A DNA stretch of 64,000 nt, from NCBI GenBank assembly GCA_000507305.1, contig DF240050.1, forward strand, positions 79,624-143,623. The letters run 5' to 3'. Below the pieces are notes generated by a model. It made no database searches and was not told the DNA's origin. It worked only from the letters and a program-made list of their open reading frames with translations. Source of the stretch: Breviolum minutum Mf 1.05b.01 (taxonomy: Eukaryota > Sar > Dinophyceae > Suessiales > Symbiodiniaceae). Shown piece by piece: positions 1 to 10,381 of the stretch. A program made the position numbers and the translations under genes. The first letter of the stretch is position 1. Each line of letters begins with the position of its first letter.

Positions 1-978
1 GTATAACGTCTGGAACCTGAAAATGGCACCCTGGACTAGGACATTCCTTTTTGGAAATCATCATTTTTTGCGGTTCCATGATGTTCCATGTTGGATTTGA
101 GGAGTGTAGCCCATGACGGATCCATGATAGGGGGGTAGTGGATCTTCTGGTTTCATTCTTTTAGTCGATGTTTTGCGCCCAACAAATTGGGGAAGAAATG
201 ATTTGACCGTCGCCTAACGCTCTTGGTCCAAATATCTCGATGTGATTTTTGTGAGCGAAAGTTTGTGGTGCAATTTTTCGAGGTGCCTCTATTTGAGGGT
301 GAATCCAAGGTATTCTTTCATGTCAATTCATCCACATGAACAAACAGATGGTGTAAAAAACATAGCTATAGCCCAGATGCTCTATGTATAAAATATTTAC
401 CTATAGACATTTATCATAGATGTATGGCAAGTGTAGGTAAATATTCCATTCATGGAGCATATATGGGTAATCAGTTGGACTAAATAGGGTGATTCAGATG
501 AAATTCTACCGAAAAGGATGCGGTCCGGTTTTTCTCCATGTTTTTTGGTTTGTCATGTTTGGAAAACCCCTGAAGATTCACATGGAACCTGAAATTCGGA
601 TACACTCCGGTAAATAAACATAGCAATGGAAAATGGACCCGGATTGAAGATGTATTTCCTATTAAACCATGAGGATATTCCACTGCTATGTTAGTTTACC
701 AGAGGGTAATTTGAAAAATACGTGTCCTTTCCTTTTCAATTGGGTCGATTTTTAACTTTCATGTTACAAATTCCAGGGTCATAGTTTCCAGAACACTCCC
801 TTTTGCAATCTTTTTACAAGCTACAAAAACAGAAATATATGTCTTAAAAAGTCTGTTTTTGTTTTTTGAAATATCCTTCTTGTAGTACCCCAATTGGGGA
901 GGGGGAAATGATTCCCAATTTGACGTTGGAAACAACTGGGGTGAAGGTCCTCGACCTCCACCATGACAGACCGCCCTT
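1..978. other. Repeat fragments, no gene seen
   Basis: No convincing exon. A family-F-like fragment (paired GGTAAATAT blocks) lies near 381-464 and a family-H palindrome at 601-708. The rest is AT-rich unique sequence with no consistent open frame. Confidence 0.5.
601..708. repeat. Family H TIR element (TACACTCCGG type)
   Basis: Starts TACACTCCGGTAA.. with AACATAGCAATGG and ends with the inverted counterpart CTATGTTAG..AGAGGGTA, flanked by TA. Same architecture as 2601-2705 and 32811-32915. Confidence 0.6.
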
Positions 979-1270
979 CTTGGAGGATCATCCCAGGTAT
1001 CGTAAGTAAGTAGTAAGCCTCATGTATAAGCCACTTAGAGGTTCAGGATACTGGATGTAACTGGTTATATGTAGGTTTATAACCCTAGTTAGGGGACATA
1101 TAACCCACTTATAGGGGTTATAACCCTGGTTACGATCCACTTACTAAGTATCCTGAACCTCTGCATGAATGGCCATTTATGGAAGGGGTCCCACAACCCG
1201 ATCCTTAGGGGACGAAAACGGTCACCATAGTTATTCACCATGTATCCAAGTCCTGGGATGATCCTCCAAG
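979..1270. repeat. Family B TIR element (CTTGGAGGATCATCCCA)
   Basis: Left end CTTGGAGGATCATCCCAGG, right end TGGGATGATCCTCCAAG, an inverted pair. This copy is long (292 bp) and carries internal palindromes of the form TATAACCC / GGGTTATA. A coding-like segment begins right after its AAG. Confidence 0.75.
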
Positions 1271-1378
1271 TGGGGTAGAATCACGGTAGAACCGAGTCAC
1301 CCGTTTTTTGGAAAACGAAAACCTCGGCAGATTGGCGGTGATCCAAGCAACTGGCAAGCACAAGGTGGATCAGTGTAG
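1271..1378 (+). CDS. Candidate 3' exon, function unknown
   Basis: An open frame of 35 codons ending in TAG begins exactly at the right end of the family-B element, whose AAG would be the acceptor. It reads WGRITVEPSHPFF.. and ends ..QAQGGSV. In-frame residues before the element (VKVLDLHHDRPP, about 938-978) could be the preceding exon, which would make the element an intron. I recognise no domain. The reading rests on peptide plausibility and the acceptor position. Confidence 0.35.
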   Translation, partial: WGRITVEPSHPFFGKRKPRQIGGDPSNWQAQGGSV

Positions 1379-1415
1379 AGATGGTGACAGACCTGAGTGT
1401 GAGATGATTTTTAGA

Positions 1416-1566
1416 TGAGCAATGAAAAGATAACTGGTTGGTAGTTAGATTATATAGGGGATGACATCCTACCCAGTTAAATAGGGATTGTAATAACTCA
1501 TGATAAGGATTCCGTCATCCACCAACCAGTAGAATGGAAAGTTACAGGTTTTTTTTTCATTGCTCA
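1416..1566. repeat. Family E TIR element (TGAGCAATGAAAA)
   Basis: Begins TGAGCAATGAAAAG and ends TTTTCATTGCTCA. The internal sequence has the family signature: a GGGGATGACATCC-like block, a stretch reading TAATAACTCATGATAAGGAT, and CCAACCAGTAGAATGGAAAG. Confidence 0.75.
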
Positions 1567-1986
1567 AATGTGGGGTTCAAGGGGTTTAGGAGATCCACAT
1601 TGCTGTTGTTTACTAAGTGCAACAATTTGAATCTGCAGGTAACTTTTCTGAAAAGCCAACTGGTTGGACAATTTCATGGTGTTTCGTATCACCGGACATC
1701 ATCGCAAGTGGTTTAAAGTTTTAGATTTGGGGAAATGGAGGTCGCTGAATGATTTTTAGCATGCAGTTAATCAAGCAGAGAAAAATATCATCCCCCCTTA
1801 TTTCAGGGAAACCTAGGTTGGTGAAATATTATAATTTGGCCAACACCATGTATGGAATATTTACCACGCCATTTCCCTTTGTTCATCTGGCCATATTCCA
1901 CCGACCTCATGTAGGTACATATACACCGTTCGTCCCCTGGATCCGTCATGGGTTAGGATTCAACCATCCCAACGGGCTATATACTT

Positions 1987-2231
1987 GAGCCATGAAAAAC
2001 AAAACCTAGTTGTTTAGGGTATATAGGGGATTTTACAACACACTTATATAAGTGCGGATTAGAAGCAACCATGACAAATGGATCCCGTCATTAAACAACC
2101 AGTAGTATAATTCATACTATCCATGTATGGTATATATTCACCTACATTTGGTAATGTAACCATTTCTATAAGGATTCCACCTATATCCATGTATGGTATA
2201 ATGGAAAGTATCCGAGGGTTTTTTTCGTGAC
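1987..2231. repeat. Family E element with a family F element nested inside
   Basis: The outer element has GAGCCATGAAAAAC.. on the left and the ..GGTTTTTTTCGTGAC side on the right. Between about 2110 and 2200 an inserted element carries paired CCATGTATGGTATA blocks typical of family F, interrupting the family-E interior. Confidence 0.55.
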
Positions 2232-2267
2232 GTTTTCATAGCTTGGAACCGTGACCCAACTTTTCAG

Positions 2268-2345
2268 AGAGCCTTTCGTTGATCCTTTGCCACGCAGATG
2301 ATCAGCCCGCATCCGATCTTCTTTACGTGGCTGGAGGACCACAAG
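2268..2345 (+). CDS. Candidate exon, function unknown
   Basis: Follows an acceptor-like TTTTCAG. Two frames are open: SLSLILCHADDQPASDLL.. and, from an internal ATG, MISPHPIFFTWLEDHK. The segment is more GC-rich and less repetitive than its surroundings. No domain is recognised and the frame is undecided. Confidence 0.25.
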
Positions 2346-2600
2346 TTTGTTTGATACGTGCAAAACAAATCTCCTGGGTTTTTGTGGATGGGTTTTTGGG
2401 GGTGGATTTCTTTACGGATTCGATCCCATGGGATTCTTCACAACTTTGCACCACCATTTAGGGGAATATGTTTGTCATTTTTGCAAGCATCTTAAGCAAT
2501 TCCAAGTTTTTGGTTTCGGAAAAAGACTGAAAAAAGTTTGTCGTGTTAAGTGAAGATTTTTTACCTCCAGGGACGGATCACATACTTGGGAAAAGGAAAT

Positions 2601-2705
2601 TACCCTCCCGGAACCTAACATAGCACCCAAAAATGGATGGTTGGAATACTAGTTTCCTTTTGGGATGGCCTATTTTCAGGTGCTATGTTCGTTTTAGGGA
2701 GGGTA
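2601..2705. repeat. Family H TIR element
   Basis: TACCCTCCCGGAACCTAAC.. on the left and the inverted ..GTTTTAGGGAGGGTA on the right, with AACATAGCACC / GGTGCTATGTT as the inner arm. Flanked by TA. Confidence 0.7.
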
Positions 2706-2863
2706 TCTTGAAAAGGGGATATGTTTTTCCTCCCAGGAAGCGGAACAGTAAGATTCGTAACATTCCATGAAGAGTTGAGTTTTCCCAACTCCTGGGAGTC
2801 CATTTTAACCAAAAACTTAGGAGTTGTAAAAGGTCACGACATGTTGTCACCATGTTGGTTTTC

Positions 2864-2968
2864 TGCACCCCTGAAATTTAACGTGGAACCTGAAAAGAAG
2901 TCCCTAGAAAAGGAAGTTCCTCTTGGAAACCATCATTTTCAGGTTCCATGTTAAATTTCGGGGGTGTA
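2864..2968. repeat. Family I TIR element (CACCCCTGAAA)
   Basis: Left arm TGCACCCCTGAAATTTAAC, right arm GTTAAATTTCGGGGGTGTA; inner arms GTGGAACCTGAAAA / TTTTCAGGTTCCATG. Confidence 0.75.
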
Positions 2969-3020
2969 CTTTTTGTAAGTTGTAATTTGTAACCATTGAT
3001 TCCCTGCCAAAAAAAAATCT

Positions 3021-3122
3021 CTAGGTGGTGGTTTCAAATATGTTTTGATTTTCAACCTTATTTGGGGAAGGTTTCCAATTTGACGAATATTTTTCAAATG
3101 GGTTGGTTCAACCACCAACTAG
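3021..3122. repeat. Family A TIR element (CTAGGTGGTGGTTTCAA)
   Basis: CTAGGTGGTGGTTTCAAATAT at left, TTCAACCACCAACTAG at right, with the family core CCTTATTTGGGGAAG..TTGACGAATATTTTTCAA. This is the most abundant family in the window. Confidence 0.85.
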
Positions 3123-4000
3123 AAATGGATTTTGAAGGTCCACAAAAACTGGAGAAGAGAGAAAATCAACTTCCTACGCTCCCCAAGTTCAACATCGGAG
3201 TGCCGGTCGGATTTTTTTTGCTTTTTGGGAATGCCAATTTTCCGCGGGATTTCACTCGCTCTTCGTTTTAGGGATGCGGAACTTAAAGTAGTATGAGCCA
3301 TCAAGCTTGTTACATTGGCACCAATCTTGGATTTGTATTTAAGGTGTTGTTTTCTTTCTACCATGGGATTCATCACCATCAAACCAGCATGTTGGAGGAA
3401 TATGTTGATTTTTTCCAGAACATCTTAGAGATAAGTAGGGTGTTTATTTTCGCAAATTAATAAGGGCCTGATTTCACCCCATGTTTCTAATAACTGGGCA
3501 AGGGGTCCACTTTGTAGTCTAGGTGGTGGTTTCAAATATTTTTATTTTCACCTCTACCTCGGGAAGATTCCCATTTTGGCTAATATTTTTCAGATGGGTT
3601 GAAACCACCAACTAGTAGTGATTTCAGAGGATATTTAATTTGTTATTTTCCATCCCTCTTATCTTCTTGGAAGTTCAATTCCCCCCAATTGTTGTTTTTA
3701 CCGCCATCTGTTTCTTCTTAATTAGCTTGGCCAACAAAAACAAAAACAACACGTCAACGTTAACTATCAATTGAATCAAAAACAGTTTGTCACGTCAACA
3801 AAATCACTGCAGGATCTCCCAAAAAAAACGCTGATCCTTCGAGAAGACAAAATCAATGGATCAAATAAATCGGCCATCTAAACAAACAACCACCCCACAC
3901 TGAGTATTTGCTACATTTACCATAAAAACCCCACCCCAAATGTAGGTAGGATATGCCAGTCCCATGGATGCTATATGGGGATATGCTGCTGTTTCAACAG
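3123..4000. other. Repeat block without a supported gene
   Basis: Holds a family-A copy at 3519-3615 and a family-J fragment near 3340-3440. An open stretch at about 3130-3270 (KLEKRENQLPTLPKF..) could be an exon but has no clear donor, so it is not called. Confidence 0.45.
3519..3615. repeat. Family A TIR element
   Basis: CTAGGTGGTGGTTTCAAATAT to TTGAAACCACCAACTAG, with the TTTTCACCTCTACCTCGGG core. Confidence 0.85.
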
Positions 4001-4101
4001 ATCTGGTGGTTCTCGCCTCGGGGGGATGTTCCTCGGCAGGATCCCGTGGCCGAGCTTCACTCCTGGCAGAGGGAAGGCTTCAGGCGTTGAGAACGAGCGA
4101 C
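4001..4101 (+). CDS. Internal exon, function unknown
   Basis: A GC-rich 101-nt segment bounded by GTTTCAACAG before and the consensus donor GTGAGT directly after. Two frames are fully open: RSGGSRLGGMFLGRIPW.. (ending GVENERR) and DLVVLASGGCSSAGS... The third ends in TGA before the donor. Both splice sites are good, so the exon is likely real, but neither frame matches a family I know. Confidence 0.5.
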
Positions 4102-4942
4102 GTGAGTTTTGTGGGGTTCGTAAAATCCATAGCCATGGGATCGGATTCCCATGGGACTTTTGTCCGGTATATTCAATAGCTGTTTCTGGATCCCTAGGTG
4201 CTATATAATCACCTCCCTTAATAGGTTGTAGTTGTAGGTGATATACCCAAGAGGCAATGTATATAAGTATATACTGCCAATTGAGGGATTATATGGTGCC
4301 TACCACCTATTGAGAAAACCAAGAAACTCCATTGAAACTCCATATATCTACCTTAGGGAATCCGTGATGGGAATCCCTACTTAAATCAAGGTGAATTTCC
4401 CAAACACAATCGACATGGGAATCCCATATTTACCTACTAATTGATCCCATAATTTCATCACCATATCCATGGATCGGTTTATTTTACCGGACTCGTCCCA
4501 TGGGAATCCGTCATGGGATTTGTTTTGCCATGTTTTTGTTCAATTTGTTATGGCCCAAAAGTTGGAAAATTGTTGGGGAATTTAGGAAGATGTAGGAAGA
4601 TATATGGTAAGTAAATGGCGTTTTGTGATAATTTCTTGGAGATGTTCTCAATGAAACAGATATCCCAAACAAATATATTTGTTCCAAGCATCTTGAGCAA
4701 ATCTAAGGTGTGGGTGAAAAAATCCAATTTTCAGTCATATCTTTCAACTGGGTGGCTCAACCCCAACTGAGTTTTTTGGTGACTCTTCCATACAATTCCC
4801 TGGAAGCCAAGGCATCATTTTTAAGAATGGTGAAACTCCTTTGGGATGATTCTGATAGCGCCTTAACTCTAAAAATGGTGAAACTCGTAGTTCCCAACCT
4901 ATAAATAGATTGGTGAGTGGCCTTCCAGCGATTTGCTTGCAG

Positions 4943-5046
4943 CGTAGCTGTCCCAAACATCCACCATCCATTCTCGGCGAGGCTCTTCGTCCTTGCCATG
5001 TTTGGCGCTTTCATCTTCAGCGGTGCGGCGTTGGAAGACTCAGCAG
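4943..5046 (+). CDS. Exon encoding a hydrophobic segment
   Basis: Preceded by ATTTGCTTGCAG and followed by GTCTCC. The best frame gives about 34 residues, VAVPNIHHPFSARLFVLAMF followed by GAFIFSGAALEDSA, with a roughly 16-residue hydrophobic run of transmembrane or targeting character. If not spliced at the GT, the frame stops 13 codons later, so this could be the last exon. Family unknown. Confidence 0.5.
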
Positions 5047-6648
5047 GTCTCCATCAAAGTCGGTGTAAAGAGACTTAAAAATGCAGAAATGTGGCTATAT
5101 TAGGATTCTTTTGCTTGGCCCATACCATCCATGTATGGAATATTTACCTGCATTGATCCCAATAAAGATCAACTATATGAATGTATCTAAATATACCGTT
5201 CGTCCATGGATCCTATGGGTGGAGTTTTGTTTTATGTGTTCATCAGATGTTTGTTTCTATTTGAATTATCCCGGGATTTTTGACCTTTTTTCAATTCCGA
5301 AAGGAATATGTTTTCCACGGGATTTTTCCGGAAAAACTTCCCATCAGCTTAAAGATCTAAGGTCCGAGTCACTTGGGGAAAGTTTCACCCATCACTTCGG
5401 GTTGGGGTTGGTTTATTTCTGTACACCGGCAATTAAACACAGCGGCAAGTTAGGACCCTCAAAATTGGGATCTCCTGCTGCATCACTTGGATTTTTTGGG
5501 GCAGTTTTGGGGGAATTAATGATAATATGACCACTCCGGGTTATGAAATATTATGATCTACTGTGGGGTGAAAGGTTTCATTATGGTTTCATTCTCAACA
5601 TTGCAAGTTTCAGACGATTGGCCTCCTTGATGGTGGTACTGGTACCTGGAACCCCAAACAACCATTTATAAATGGTTGTTTCCATTGGATGATTCCAAAT
5701 CTTTATATGGAAAATGGTTGGAAATCACCAAACATCCATTTATAAATGGTTGTTTCCATTGGATGATTCCTGGAGCAAAAGAATTCTTTAAAAATTATAG
5801 GATCTATTGTGCGGGGTAAGCGGTTTCAAATACGTTCCCATACCATCCATGTGATGGTATGTTTACCTGCATTTAGTTGATGTTTATGGTAAATATACCA
5901 TGTATGGATGCTATGGGTTTTTCATATAAATTGTCATCCCGCAAAGATGTTCCATTTACATTTGCACCTTCCGTGAAATAAACATTTTCGCAGCTGAAAA
6001 TCAATGCTTGGAAGATTGATTTATTTGTTTACGGATTCGATCGCATGGGATGAAAATCACCATGAAACATTAAAGCACCATTTGGGGAATGTTCTGGGAT
6101 TTTTTCCAACCATCAAACAAGCAAATGGAAGCCTATAGTTATCATTCTGTCAAGTGACCAATCAACAAAAAAATGCTGCTAACTTCACACTTCGTCACAA
6201 AAAATCTAACCCATGACGGATCCATGGAACGAGGATGTATATTTACCTACCTAAATTTACCATTAAAAAAAATCAACCATTCATGTAGGTATATAATATA
6301 TAACATACATGGATCCTATGGGTATGGGCATGATTTTTTTTTGGTAAATTGATTGATCCCATGAAAATCAACCCTTCAATGGATCGGTCATAAACAAAAT
6401 ATACCGTTCGTTTTGATGGGTAGATAAGTGAACTTAACTAGGTGGTGGTTTCAAATATTTTTTTTTCACCCGAACCTTGGGGAAATGATCCAATTTTAAG
6501 ACAATATTGTTCAAAGGGGTTGGTTCAACCAACTAGTGAATACATAAACCATATATATATATTATGGATTAACATATAGGGATTCCCAATTTGATTCATA
6601 TTTTTCAATGGGGTTGGTTCAATCACCAACTACCTAGTTAAACTCAAG
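5047..6648. other. Repeat block: families F, M and A
   Basis: Contains a family-F copy near 5110-5215, an element at about 5643-5778 with an internally duplicated arm AAACAACCATTTATAAATGG (called M), further F copies near 5832-5920 and 6225-6320, and a family-A copy at 6438-6536. No exon is supported. Confidence 0.55.
6438..6536. repeat. Family A TIR element
   Basis: CTAGGTGGTGGTTTCAAATAT..TTGGTTCAACCAACTAG with the CCTTGGGGAAATGATCCAATTTT core. Confidence 0.85.
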
Positions 6649-6958
6649 GCACAGAGCCTTGAACCACCGAAATATTGGGTTCAAGTTCTAGACCCCGAAT
6701 TTCCCGAAATTCAAGCTTCGATGAAAACCGCTGGAAAAATTGGACCAAGCATGGAATGATGAAGTATTTCCAAATTGAAAATTGGGGTGATTTTCCAACT
6801 TGTCATCTTAGTGAACTCAGGGGGTGTAGATAAAGTGCGTTTCAATCAATCAGAAAAGATGGTTTCAAGCAAACTGTTTATGACCTAAGGTTGGCACTGG
6901 CGGTCCATGCTATGCACATTGTGATCTGAGACGCGTTGCGCAGTCCATCAAGGGTTGA
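6649..6958 (+). CDS. Two candidate 3' exons of an unknown gene
   Basis: Exon 6649-6753 follows AAACTCAAG and reads AQSLEPPKYWVQVLDPEF.. to ..AGKIGPSM (35 codons), with a GA-type donor GAATGA. Exon 6890-6958 follows GACCTAAG and reads VGTGGPCYAHCDLRRVAQS, then IKG and TGA. Both are phase 0 at the junction, so they join in frame and end the protein there. If the GA donor is not used, the first frame stops two codons later. No domain recognised; the peptides look like coding sequence and repeats are absent from both pieces. Confidence 0.45.
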
Positions 6959-7062
6959 TGGTGAAGGAATTAGGCGAAGCAATTGTATTATATAATTTCT
7001 CTTGCTGACACTATCATGGTTCAGTGGAAAAATAGCGACATACCAAATTGCCGACCTTAAAC

Positions 7063-7168
7063 TAGCTGGTGGTTTCAAGGATTGTTTCATTTTACCCCGA
7101 TATCTGTGGAAATGATCCAATTTGACTTACGCATATTTTTCCAATGGGTTGGTTCAACCAACAACTAG
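7063..7168. repeat. Family A TIR element
   Basis: CTAGCTGGTGGTTTCAAGG to GGTTCAACCAACAACTAG. Confidence 0.8.
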
Positions 7169-7405
7169 TAGTACTCTTGCTGACACAATAATGTTTGGAA
7201 AATGGGATGTCTCGAAGATGAGTTTCCGGAGAAAAAAAATCGTAGGTGAGTTTCCTTCTGAACTTTGGGAGAAGGGTAGGTAGTTAGTTTGATCCTACTA
7301 TTGATTCTATGATTGTGTTAGACATTTTAGGTGGTTTTCGCCCTATTTCTGAACCATCATCCATACCCTTCGCAAAGAAAAATCTCCACGCTTTGCTTCT
7401 TGCAG

Positions 7406-7473
7406 CAAAAAAGATCGCGCTTCTTGTGGCTTGGGAGTTACAGCAGACATTTGGAAAATTATGTTCTTTGCAG
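7406..7473 (+). CDS. Candidate exon before a family D element
   Basis: Between TTCTTGCAG and CAG|GTGATA. The frame AKKIALLVAWELQQTFGKLC is open and amphipathic and can be extended upstream (FAKKNLHALLLA). The donor lies at the start of a family-D element (CTGTTGATGG). Function unknown. Confidence 0.35.
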
Positions 7474-8521
7474 GTGATACTGTTGATGGCTGAAATCCTG
7501 CACCGGCTGATAGGTAGCTTATCCCATTATTTGCAGGGTTTTATACATCCCAGGTGGTGCAGGATTTCTTCCATCAACAGTATCACCCCAAAGGCTGGTT
7601 TGTAAACACCAAAACCCTGTTTTTTTGTGTATATAAGAGGATTTTTTTGCTACCCAGTTCTATGAATCGGATTATTTCATAGGCATTTCATCCATTCAAA
7701 ACGATTTACGCTCCCCAAAGTTTAACATGGAACCTGAGAATTAAATCTATTTTCAGATTCTATGTTAAACTTCAGGGGTGTATAGGGTTTGGATGTTTTT
7801 TAGATGTCGTAGATGTAAAACAAATTCCGGAATTGATTCCTGACACTGCTCAAGTACACCGTTACCTTCTTTGGTCGCACCGGATGTTTCTTTGTTTCCA
7901 ATCCCATAGGATCCGTGGGACTGGTGTATTTACCCACGTTTACCATAAGAATCAACCAAATGTAGATATATATATATATATACACCATACATGGATCCTA
8001 TGGGAATCCCTACAAATCACAGTTTTTCCCATTACAACCGACAAGCATATCTCATGTCCGAAAAAAAAGAAGAAGATTTGATTTACCGCTGCTAAATGTC
8101 AATAGGCTACCTAGCGAGAAGACCCAACAAAAAAAACAACAAAAAAACAATTCCCTGAAGTTTCGCAGCTTTGGAGTTGGAAGGTCATGTTCACCCCTAC
8201 TTGGGGAAGGTTTCCAATTTGACTAAGATTTTTCAAGTGGGCTGGTTCAACCACCAACTATGTGGGTTTTCACTGTGGGTTTCGACCAACTCCAAAGATG
8301 AAATTTGGGTCGTTGAATTCCTGTAGTTTACTCAAATACGTTTCTTTGTGTAAGGAGATGTTTTACGGATTATGTATACCATGGTAAATTATATACCTTT
8401 CACCCATCATTTGGTAGAAATATGTTGTTATTTTTACCAGCAACCTTTTCAGAAACCACGTGGAGGATGACCACCCATGACGGGTCCACGGATACGTGGT
8501 TAATAACCATGGTGATCTTTT

Positions 8522-8632
8522 TTCTGGATGTTTCCAAAAAATAGGGGTACCCCAAAATGGATGGTTTATGATGGAAAATCCTATTCAAAATTAGGATGAG
8601 CTGGGGGGAAAACCCACTATTTTTGGAAACAC
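8522..8632. repeat. Family G TIR element (GGGTGTTTCC)
   Basis: Left GGATGTTTCCAAAAAATAGGGGTACCCC, right ..CCCACTATTTTTGGAAACACC; internal ATGGATGGTTTATGATGG. Confidence 0.7.
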
Positions 8633-9041
8633 CAATCTCCCCTAAGGATCGGGTTGGTCTTGTTGTACATGGCGGAAGGTTTACCATCTTAACTAGCCAC
8701 GGCCCATCCTTAGGATGGGAGGCCCATCCTCTAAGCACTCATCCCACCGGTGAACTAAGATAACCATGGAAAATCCAGCATTTTGGATGGGATTTACCAG
8801 GAAAGATGAGGAGAATATCCATTGAATAAAAGCTAGTTTTTCCCGGAGGGGAATGTAAAAACGCAAAGATATGGTTTTCAAAGATTTGAGCAATGAAAAC
8901 AACCCTGGTTGGTTGGGGTATATAGGGGATTATACTACCCAGTTATATTGGGATTATAATAAGCCATTATAAGGATCCTTATTAACCAACCAGTATAATG
9001 GATAGTACGTAAGGGTTTTTGTTCGTGGCTCCATTGCATTT

Positions 9042-9260
9042 CGTGGATCTTGGCTTCAGTATAAGCGGACTGGGAAATTCCGCCAGAAGAAAGTTGTGAT
9101 TTTGCAGGGGTATACTTATCAAGGGGACCAAAAAATGGAATCCAAAATTGGACGCATCCATTTGGGAAAAAGTATTTCAACTCCAGCCTCTCTTTTTGTT
9201 GAACAAAAAAAATGTAGTGAACCAAACAGGAACAAAAATGGACTGGAATATGAACTTTAG
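9042..9260 (+). CDS. Candidate exon, Lys/Gln-rich, function unknown
   Basis: A 72-codon frame with no start codon (RGSWLQYKRTGKFRQKKVV.. to ..GLEYEL, then TAG) right after a degraded family-E element. The first third is the most protein-like and may be followed by an unrecognised donor; the rest may be read-through. Domain unknown. Confidence 0.4.
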   Translation, partial: RGSWLQYKRTGKFRQKKVVILQGYTYQGDQKMESKIGRIHLGKSISTPASLFVEQKKCSEPNRNKNGLEYEL

Positions 9261-9718
9261 CAAAAAATGATAAGGCGACCTGCATAAAAGTACATGAATA
9301 ACATCAGAACAAGAAAAAAAGTTGATGATGTTTTTCTCTCGGAAAAAAAACCAGAGAGCTTCCGACCAAAAACTTGTTACGTGGATTGCCATGGAGGACA
9401 AAGGGGGAAGGGGAGGCGTTTTTTGAAGGTGTTGAGATGTCGCCACCGTGGCAAGCCTGACGCTTGAGGTGAATTGTTTTTTTTGTGATGATGGCTTTAA
9501 TTTGACCATAAGAAAACCATGAATCATTTACAATTTCAGTCTTTTTTCCACATGAATTCTTCAAAACTCTTACCATGTGTTTCCTGTTTCTTTGTTTTTT
9601 TGTTGTTGCTGTTGTTGCTGCTGTTGTTGTTTCTCTTGTTTTTTGATCAGCAAACCATAGTTTTACCATTTTTTTTGCTAAACTCCAGGGCTGAAAACCC
9701 GTTCGCAAGGGGGAAAAA

Positions 9719-9862
9719 CTCAATCACCGAATCGACTTCAGTAATTACCCGGTGGAACAGCTCTTCCTTCAATGGCAGAAAGATTTCCAAATTCTCCATC
9801 CATCAGAAACGGCATCCTGCTTGGGAAGCATTTGCCCTTTGAAAGGACCTAAACCAGGATAA
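9719..9862 (+). CDS. Candidate exon, function unknown
   Basis: After GTTCGCAAG an open frame reads LNHRIDFSNYPVEQLFLQW.. to ..SICPLKGPKPG then TAA. An overlapping frame (ISKFSIHQKRHPAWEAFAL) is also open. It sits about 500 bp before the first visible exon of the RRM gene and could be an upstream exon of it, but no phase test is possible. Confidence 0.35.
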   Translation, partial: LNHRIDFSNYPVEQLFLQWQKDFQILHPSETASCLGSICPLKGPKPG

Positions 9863-10381
9863 ATATGGTTGATGTTTTGCATCGATGTTTGGATTCAAGA
9901 AAAACTCAGTTTGCTCACTGTAGTTGCTTGCATCTTCTTGCTTGCATAGTCAGTCGAAAAAAACAATTGAGGCCAGGGAATTTGGATGACCTGGGCACAG
10001 GTAAAAACCCTTATTAGGGGTCCGTTTATTTTTTTATTCAGCATCAGTTGATAGGTATTTCTTTCAGTTTATCCCATCATTTTTCTACATCCCAGCTGGT
10101 GCAAGATTTCTTCTTTCTTCCATCAACAGTATGGTACAAATTGCAAGGTACTTACTGGTAGTAAGTTGACTTCCAATTTCATGGTAGGGGACGAGTTTTC
10201 AACCACCTTTAGAAGGTGAAGGTTAAAAAAAATATAAGTTGTAAACTTATCACCCAAATGAGTTGGTAATCACTTACTAGGACGAATTTTCCCAACCAAG
10301 GTCTTGGCTTCTGTTTTTGGTTTTTGCCAATGGTTTTGCAAATTTCATGCTATGAATTTCTCTCCCCCCATCTTGCGGCAG

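Larger units (their letters stand above)
6959..9041. other. Repeat-filled interval with one weak exon
   Basis: Family A at 7063-7168, a degraded D at about 7477-7590, I near 7700-7780, F near 7895-8005, J near 8365-8440, G at 8522-8632 and E near 8885-9030. The only coding-like unique stretch is 7406-7473. Confidence 0.5.

Noticed and set aside
9580..9660. Leu-rich or Gln-rich frames from a TTG/CTG run
   Set aside because: Simple trinucleotide repeat (TTGTTGCTG..); no splice sites or unique flanking peptide.
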